From NCBI GenBank assembly GCA_033557835.1, contig JAWQRO010000362.1:1-41383 (forward strand): a stretch of DNA of 41,383 nt, written 5' to 3'. This DNA comes from Helochares maculicollis (lineage: Eukaryota; Arthropoda; Insecta; Coleoptera; Hydrophilidae). The translations under genes and the position numbers were made by a program. The notes under the pieces were generated by a model. That model worked only from the letters and a program-made list of their open reading frames with translations, did no database searches and was not told the DNA's origin. Numbering within the stretch: the first letter of the stretch is position 1; each line of letters begins with the position of its first letter. Positions 35,017-41,383 of the stretch are shown piece by piece.

Positions 35017-35132
35017 TGTGAAAAACTTCGTTGGTATAAACTTTATAAATAAAATCATGCGAAAAAATCGAATGAATAACAATAGAAATCAATTTGATTA
35101 AATAATAAAGCCTATTAATTGCTTGAGACTAA

Positions 35133-36593
35133 TCACCGCTCCATTAAGCTTATGACGGTGTTATAAAGCAGAGTTGGAACGTCGATTGCCCAAAGGAAAT
35201 CCAAATGATTGAATTTGTCAATTTTTTTCAGCATTACTACATTTTGGAGTGTTCGATAGAGCTGCTTAACGTCCTATAAGACAAATGAGATTAAAAACCT
35301 GATTTTTACCTAGAAAGTTTATCTTACATCAACATGAGCTAAGCTATCAGAATCGCCATAGAACAAAGCTACTGGCGTTGTAATCTTTGATAAGTCGTAA
35401 TTCGGAGGTTTAATTGATTGATATTTCTGCAGATTACCAATTAATCCATAATCAAACTTTTTAAAATCTCCTGTTTTTATTTCCTGAGCGTAATGAAAGA
35501 ATTGGTTCGTGGAAGCACCTGCGGGAACGTTAGACAAGATAACTGGAATCATAGTCCTGTTGAGCTGCTCTGAGTTATACCCAGCTATAAGAAAGAGGAT
35601 ATTGGCACATACTTCTTGGAAGACAGCTTGATCATTGCAGAAGAGTTGACCAATTTCCTGATATAAATCAGTTGAAGGCATGAACTCGTATAAACCAATC
35701 ATTCCAGTTACTATCTTAAAAATCAAAGACCGCGGTTAAGCAAATTTAGTACAAAAATATAGCAAATATAAATAACAGTTCAAAATTAAAAAGCTTACTG
35801 AGATTAATCCTTCCAAATGCACCAAAAGCTTCAAAAATATATTTGGGACATTTTTCATGTACACAATGGGTGACAAAGCACTCATGAGCTGGATTTTGTC
35901 GTTGTACTCAGGCCGTTCGCTGGTCATAACAAAAAAAGATGTGGTACCTTGGGAATGCCCTACATAATAAAGCTTTTCCCGTCCTGTTTCTTTTAAAACC
36001 CTATCGATCATAGCAGGCAGATCATAGTATCCGATTTCATTCCAGCTAAAGCTCCAAAATGCTTTTTTGTCGCTGTCTGCACTGTATTTGATATGTCTTC
36101 TAGACCAAGTATTTCCTCTTGCGTTTCCCATCCAAACATCGAAGCCTTTGTCGGCCAAAATGAAAGCCAATCCTTTTTCAGGGCCCATAGCTACCCAATC
36201 TGCTGAGCTGCATAGAAGCCCATGCATCAAAAATACAACTTTTTTGTTTTCTGCATTTGTGGCATTATCTCTGTCATGAGGAATCCTATGCATTGTTAAG
36301 ATATATCCATCTTCAGTTTCAACGTCGTCATAACTTTCTATTGGGTACCCATATTTCTGCACCAGCTCTACTATATTCAGTCCTTGATCAGGATGTCTTA
36401 CCTTAGGAAGTGGCTGAAGGACATAGGAGCTTGACGAATCCGCTTTCTTGATCGTTTCTAGTACAAAATTTCGCTGATCACGAAATTCCCGCAAAATATT
36501 TTCTTGAATCACTTCTTCTTCATAAAACTGAAACGGCGAAGCATTGGCCAATATAACCAATGTTAATAAATTGGCTAGTTTGTTAATGGACAT
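35133..36593 (-). CDS. Acid/gastric-type lipase, complete three-exon gene
   Basis: The exons on the minus strand are 36593-35799, 35714-35328 and 35273-35133. They are separated by introns of 84 and 54 bases with GT-AG ends, all in phase 0, giving 440 residues. The ATG at 36593 is chosen because it begins a clear signal peptide (Met-Ser-Ile-Asn-Lys, then a Leu-rich core ending Ala-Asn-Ala near residue 18). Family landmarks follow: Tyr-Gly-Tyr-Pro and Glu-Asp-Gly-Tyr-Ile-Leu (residues 81-99) of the lipase N-terminal domain, the oxyanion loop His-Gly-Leu-Leu (124-127), Asn-Ala-Arg-Gly-Asn-Thr (157-162), and the nucleophile elbow Gly-His-Ser-Gln-Gly with Ser214. Asp388 (Gly-Asp-Ser-Asp) and His417 (Asn-His-Leu-Asp-Phe, exon 3) complete the triad. 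The enzyme should hydrolyse triglycerides or sterol esters and be secreted or lysosomal. It looks intact and is slightly longer than usual (about 400 residues), mainly at the N-terminus. Potential glycosylation sites are Asn110 and Asn317. Confidence 0.93.
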
Positions 36594-36642
36594 TTTCAAT
36601 AACACTTCACTTATCTACTTGCTCATTATTACACTGCCACCG

Positions 36643-36652
36643 TTTTTATATA
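36643..36652 (-). promoter_or_regulatory. TATA box of the lipase gene
   Basis: TATATAAAAA on the minus strand lies about 50-60 bases upstream of the lipase ATG. Counting about 30 bases downstream puts transcription start near 36620 and leaves a 5' UTR of about 27 bases with no intron. Compact TATA-driven promoters are common in tissue-specific insect digestive genes. Confidence 0.55.
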
Positions 36653-38299
36653 TAAAATGTTTAAGCCGAAAGATTTAGATATCTTTGAAGATAAGATTCC
36701 ATCGCTGTGACAATTATTGCAAAATTGATAGGAATCTCGGTGTAAAAATACAAAGGTGAGCATTCTTCGCATTTATTCAAGAGCTAATGTTATTGATTTT
36801 AGTTTGTTTATTCCACCATAACAGTTTAGACTTGCTTTTTGTACTAGAATCTATAGAACTTTAGCCCCTTCAACCTCATTATTTATTGATGTTTTTTATA
36901 CTTATAACAAAAACATATCATCTATTTTTAATAATTGTATTATTAGATCATCTTACTATTGAGTTATATCTATTTGGAAAATATAAGCTATTACTTTAAT
37001 TAAAACCGATCATATGATTCTACCTGTTTAAAGAAATACAATATATTTAGGTCGGATTAGTGTTTACAAAAATGTATGTTTCTAGAAACAAAGATTTTTA
37101 TAAAATCTTACAGAATCAATAACGTTATTATTAATAATTTGGCCAGTATAATATTCTGAAAGTACCAACTTGATAATCAGAACATTAGCAATTGATTGAA
37201 TTAGCAATATGCATGCACCGGATTTGATACACATCTTAATCAAAAACTTTCTATCTGTTGAAACTTGTTACAAATATTTTGGTAATACTAAAGTCTATAA
37301 TTAAATTAACTTATAATAAATTACAAAGTATTGACGATAAAGCATTATGATAAATCAAAGCTATTTTTAATAAATCACAATAAGGAAATACAGGTGTACT
37401 GGTAAAATTTAAGCACAAAAGCAGTGTAGTAAATTATTTCTTCCATAAAAATAAGACTTTTTGGCATAATATAAGACTTCCCACAATTTGATCACGGTGG
37501 TATATTTGAATTCACTAGTCATTGCATCTCCCAACATGTATCTGTAACTACAACCCACTATTATTGTTACTTTGAAGACCACGTTGTAGCTCAAGTGTAA
37601 ATAAATTGCAACCAAATCAATAATCTCAAAACAGCTCAAAAAGTGGCAGCAGCCAAGCTATCTTCTGCCAAAATTTCATAACCCTTTGACAAAAAAAAAC
37701 ATCAAACTGCTCTATAACCAGAATCGATTGAATATAAGCCAGTTTATCATCAGGGTACTTTAGAAATTTTAAAATAAATTATCCCAACTCGCCAGAGCTT
37801 ATCGAAAGCTCTGTGAATATTTAATGCGGCTATAAAACCTTTAGTTCCATGATATGACTTGCATTTTACTATCTCTCAGATTAGTGAGTAAGCAGAAAGA
37901 AATTTATTGCTAAAAGTGGTGGGAATTTATAAAGTTTTAAATTCATTCTCTTTCGAATTATTTTCCACCGGAATTGAGAAGAAACTTTCAGGATATCTAC
38001 GGTCTCCCCAAGGATCTATTACGGAATAATACACTAGATGCCGTTTTCTAAGACCTCAATGCGAGATAAAATTCAATTTAAAATTTCAAATTGACAACCT
38101 AGCGCCTTTCAACTCTCATTTTGTCCCACCAAGTCTTGACCTAGAAAACGCAGTCTGCCCGTTTTTGCTAGCTTGGGACGACGCGACGCGATGCGTAATA
38201 TGAACGTTACGTTTTTGCGAGTACGTGAAAGCAAAGTGAATGAAATTTTTCATTTGATTCGACCCTCAGTTGTCGTTCGCAGCTGACGCGGCCATAGAT

Positions 38300-38317
38300 C
38301 GCGGGTTCGAGGCCGCG
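38300..38317 (+). other. Pol III B-box-like hairpin, probably not a tRNA
   Basis: GGTTCGAGGCC (38304-38314) matches the tRNA B-box consensus and is flanked by a perfect 5-bp stem (CGCGG with CCGCG). The loop is eight bases rather than seven, and I could not find an A box or acceptor stem at the right distance. It could be a tRNA-derived SINE remnant or chance. Confidence 0.2.
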
Positions 38318-40645
38318 TTAACAGCAAATAGCTCTAGAGGGGACAATAATTCGCCACCGACAGCTCTGACTGAGATACATGACCGTGTGGAGCCCTGCCC
38401 CGAAAGATTCACGGTAATGGCGATGAATTTCCAGACAAACTGCTAAAGTAGATGTAGGGATTGGACAACATAAGTAGCGACCAGACATTGACAGATCTCC
38501 AGATAAGATAAATAACTTCAAAACATGGATAAAATGAATACTTCTGTTAATTAAAAATATTTTTAGGACAGATAAAAGTTAAAAAATAATTTAATCTACC
38601 AACTATTTAAAAATTAATAAATTATAAATAGCTGAAAGGAAAGTGTCCAGACAATACGGAAAGTGTGAAATAAATCATATTTGCAATCTTCCGCAGCCAA
38701 GTTTGGAGTATGGAAGCAAGACGGCTACCTACTCAACTTACTACGGCTACGGCTGGAAGGACCATAAATCTATTGGCCACGAAGCTATAAGCTGAGGGCT
38801 GATACAACCTCCGTTTATTTGTTTGAAAAGACCGCTACCCAAAGGCATGTGAGCTCTAGGATATTGGCTGGCATGAACCTATTTGTTTTAGAATCTTGAT
38901 GAAACAGAGAAACATCCAGTCGTCGGTTCATAGCACCTACTTTTATTACAGGGAACATGGCATTGGAGGAAGATACAGCACAGGAGCTATATATAAGCTT
39001 AGCTTTTGGCTTTGGTTCCGTCGTTTATTGACGAAAGGCGATACGTGCCCCCTTTATAAATTCTTTTATTGTTGTGTATTTAAATTGTAAATTATTTGCT
39101 GTGCACATGGGAATTTTTATTATCGCCGTTCGTTTTACGTTTGTCGTAAATAGTTGATGTGCCCCCTAGAGTGATTAACCCGTCAAAATTCTCTTTTTGC
39201 TTCGCGTTCCAAAACAAGTGGCTTATCTCGTTTTACGAATTTTACGCCCCGGCTGTAAAATGTGCATTTGTGTTTGTGTATGTGTAAATTTAAGTGCTGT
39301 TAGTATTTTGTAAATGGTTTTAAATTTCTACCCTGGCTAATTTAAAACAATCGCTTGGTCTCTCTGCATTAACTCTATAATGTGCTACATAAAAGTGTTA
39401 TACAATTATGTCTCAGTTATTCCATTTTTTCATTGTCTGACTAAGGCAGATTTAATCATGTACTACATTTAAGAGCTGGAGGCAGCACAACTCAAAAGTT
39501 ATGAAAAATCACAGATAATATATCAATGTCATCTTTACATTTGCTAAAAACATAAACAACTGAAGAAATGGGAACAAAAATGAAGAACGATGGTGCTCAT
39601 ACTTAATGATAATACTTTAAACTCCCATTATCTTCTACGACAATCAGGCACTAATATGAATAAAATCAGCACAAAACTTGGAATGAAGCGAATAAAGACC
39701 AATATGGACAAAGAAGAAATACGAAATCATTACATAAAGGGGTATCATGGCAGAGAGATATCAGCCAAGAAATGAGGCTTAAATCAACAAGACTATTGGG
39801 AAAAGTGTTATCGTATAGAGCTCTATGGTGTATCCATTAAAATACACAAGACCAAAGCTACATAAAAACAGTATTGGAGAGAAGCAGCAGAAAAATGAAA
39901 ATAGATATGTTACAAAGAGTAGAGTAAAAGTAATAGTTGCTGATTTAAATATTGTATAGCTCAGACATGTATCAAAGATAGAATATACATGAACACCCAA
40001 TAATTAGAAAAAATGCAAGTATCTGAATGAAATAAATGAGGGGATAAGATTCAGTGGTTTAAAAAATACCATTCGGAGTACAGTAAGTTAAGAGTAGAAT
40101 ATTTTTTCTACATTACAAGTATTGAAATGAAATTGAAAATTTAACTTCTACTTCAATAAACTGTTGTAATACGGTATTCAAGTATATCAAGTTCTCAAGA
40201 AATTTACATGTGATAAATATTTCTGCTGATGAAGTAAAAATAGTAGTTTTCTTGTAAACCTCAAATTATAAACACCGCTCTAATTACAAATATTTAGAAA
40301 CCGATATTATCGATTAGAATCAAGTTTTATTGAAAAAAAAAAGATTCTATACAGTCGCTAGTGAGAAATAAGTCAAAGCAATTAATTTGTGAATGAAAGA
40401 TGACATGATACGTAAACAACTATGCCAGGATATTGATCTTTAGACACTGCAATATTGAAAGCGTACATCATTTTATTTTCTGAGGCGGGTATTAAATTCT
40501 GAGCAACACTAACACATTTAAGTTAATTAAGGACGAAGGATCCACAATAAGTAAAGCTGATGACATTAATTAGTGCGGAAAGCGAGCATTAAAGCCCAAG
40601 TTAACCAACATTCGCCGGAACTGCATATGATTTCCTGTTCAGGGC

Positions 40646-40675
40646 TGGATGGGACGAAATGGAATAGGATGAAAC
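40646..40675 (+). repeat. Degenerate pentanucleotide tract
   Basis: Six five-base units of the TGGAT/GGAAT/AGGAT type, similar in character to 766-810. Confidence 0.4.
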
Positions 40676-41366
40676 ATTCATTCTGTAATTCTAGATACAA
40701 AACTCTCTTGTCTCTTCTACCCGCTATGGTCCATTCTCCTCTACTCTTCCTTGCTTCGGCTTGTTCTACACTAGTTTAATACCGTGTCCTGCCTGCAGTC
40801 AATGCGATGTGATCTACAGGCATACAATGAAATAATGCGATAGCGGAAATGCTTTCAATGTATGAGGTTCTAGAAATTATTGTAGCAAGGGGCAGTTTTC
40901 CTTAAAATCCGGCTTTAATTCTGCAGAATGAGTCATGAAATCGAATAGAAGTCTTGTTTATGCCACCAGAAAAGAAATGAGTAAATTAGATTTCCGACCA
41001 CGAACTGCAGTAAAAGCATTTGCAGCGGTAAGAAAGTTGTCCGATATAGCTTATAGATCACGACCCTCGTTGTGGCAATAAAAGTCAAGAGTATCACTGC
41101 CTTTTCCCATCAAGTTGTGTGAGACCTTTTCAAATGACGACTTAACTAAACTACTAAAAAGCCCATTTTGTATATTGCGGCATTTTGCTATTTTGGTAGA
41201 AGCTCTCTTATCTGTTCATAGTCAAGGAATGGCATACTAAATGCACTACAATACCTCATTTAGTCGAAAAGTCTCTATAGAAAAAAATTTATGTAAACAA
41301 ACAAAACTTTATTTTAATTGTTGTACATTGTACATAGGATTCACAAATTGCACATGCTAACGTTTA

Positions 41367-41383
41367 ATATATATATATATATA
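41367..41383. repeat. (AT)n microsatellite at window edge
   Basis: An alternating A/T run that reaches the end of the window and may continue beyond it. Confidence 0.85.

Larger units (their letters stand above)
36660..41366. other. Intergenic DNA, no gene recognised
   Basis: AT-rich from 36.66 to about 38.1 kb, then less AT-rich from 38.1 to about 39.3 kb, then AT-rich again. Short open frames near 38.32-38.52, 38.90-39.09, 39.59-39.78 and 40.57-40.78 kb lack domains and plausible gene context. The region holds a B-box-like hairpin near 38.3 kb and a pentamer tract near 40.65 kb. Confidence 0.45.

Noticed and set aside
35736..36605. Lipase read as a single exon from an earlier start upstream of 36593
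   Set aside because: The upstream codon in that frame is GTG, not ATG. Reading past 35799 runs through a clear GT donor into intron sequence, whereas the spliced frame restores the Asp and His of the catalytic triad.
38318..38521. Antisense 67-codon frame near the B-box-like hairpin
   Set aside because: Cysteine-rich by chance composition. No signal peptide, splice sites or family resemblance was found.
39590..39775. Lys/Asn-rich 61-codon frame, considered as a LINE fragment
   Set aside because: No endonuclease or RT motif is present, and the flanks give no element structure.

Overview
The window reads as animal nuclear DNA, almost certainly from an insect. It is AT-rich and gene-poor. Its genes are split by GT-AG introns, its mobile elements are mariner and Ty1/copia types, and its two recognisable host genes belong to families that are expanded in insects: a beaten path (Beat) immunoglobulin protein and an acid/gastric-type lipase. 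I cannot fix the insect order from sequence alone. No bacterial gene organisation, CRISPR array or operon is present.

Layout. From about 9.8 to 29.5 kb the plus strand carries the 3' part of a beat-like gene. Three exons (9807-9940, 21344-21587, 29436-29503) join in frame. They encode a second Ig domain split by an 11.4-kb intron, then a short hydrophobic C-terminal tail that looks like a GPI-anchor signal. The signal peptide and first Ig domain must lie upstream, because the first visible exon opens with an acceptor site and a split codon. From 1 to 9806 the window is therefore upstream intron, unless it hides an exon I missed. The large introns have collected mobile elements: a mariner with TA target duplications (11345-12588), a rearranged Ty1/copia element (about 12.8-16.65 kb), and a second, badly decayed mariner (about 25.23-26.7 kb) split by a GT-microsatellite-bearing insert.

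From 35133 to 36593 the minus strand carries a complete, compact three-exon lipase gene of 440 codons. It has a signal peptide, a GHSQG nucleophile elbow and a full Ser-Asp-His triad. The third exon, which holds the catalytic His, is short and easily missed. A TATA box lies just upstream. The beat and lipase genes converge, with about 5.6 kb between their stop codons. From 36.66 kb to the end I see no gene.

How the genes relate. The two host genes look functionally unrelated: one is neuronal cell-surface recognition, the other a secreted or lysosomal lipid hydrolase. The rest is intronic or intergenic DNA and repeats. The most unusual structures are the copia element, whose gag, integrase and RT/RNase H parts are split between strands with matching overlaps at the joins, and a 64-base repeat seen at 1-64 and at 31167-31230, one copy of which forms a long hairpin. 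I found no convincing new biological system.
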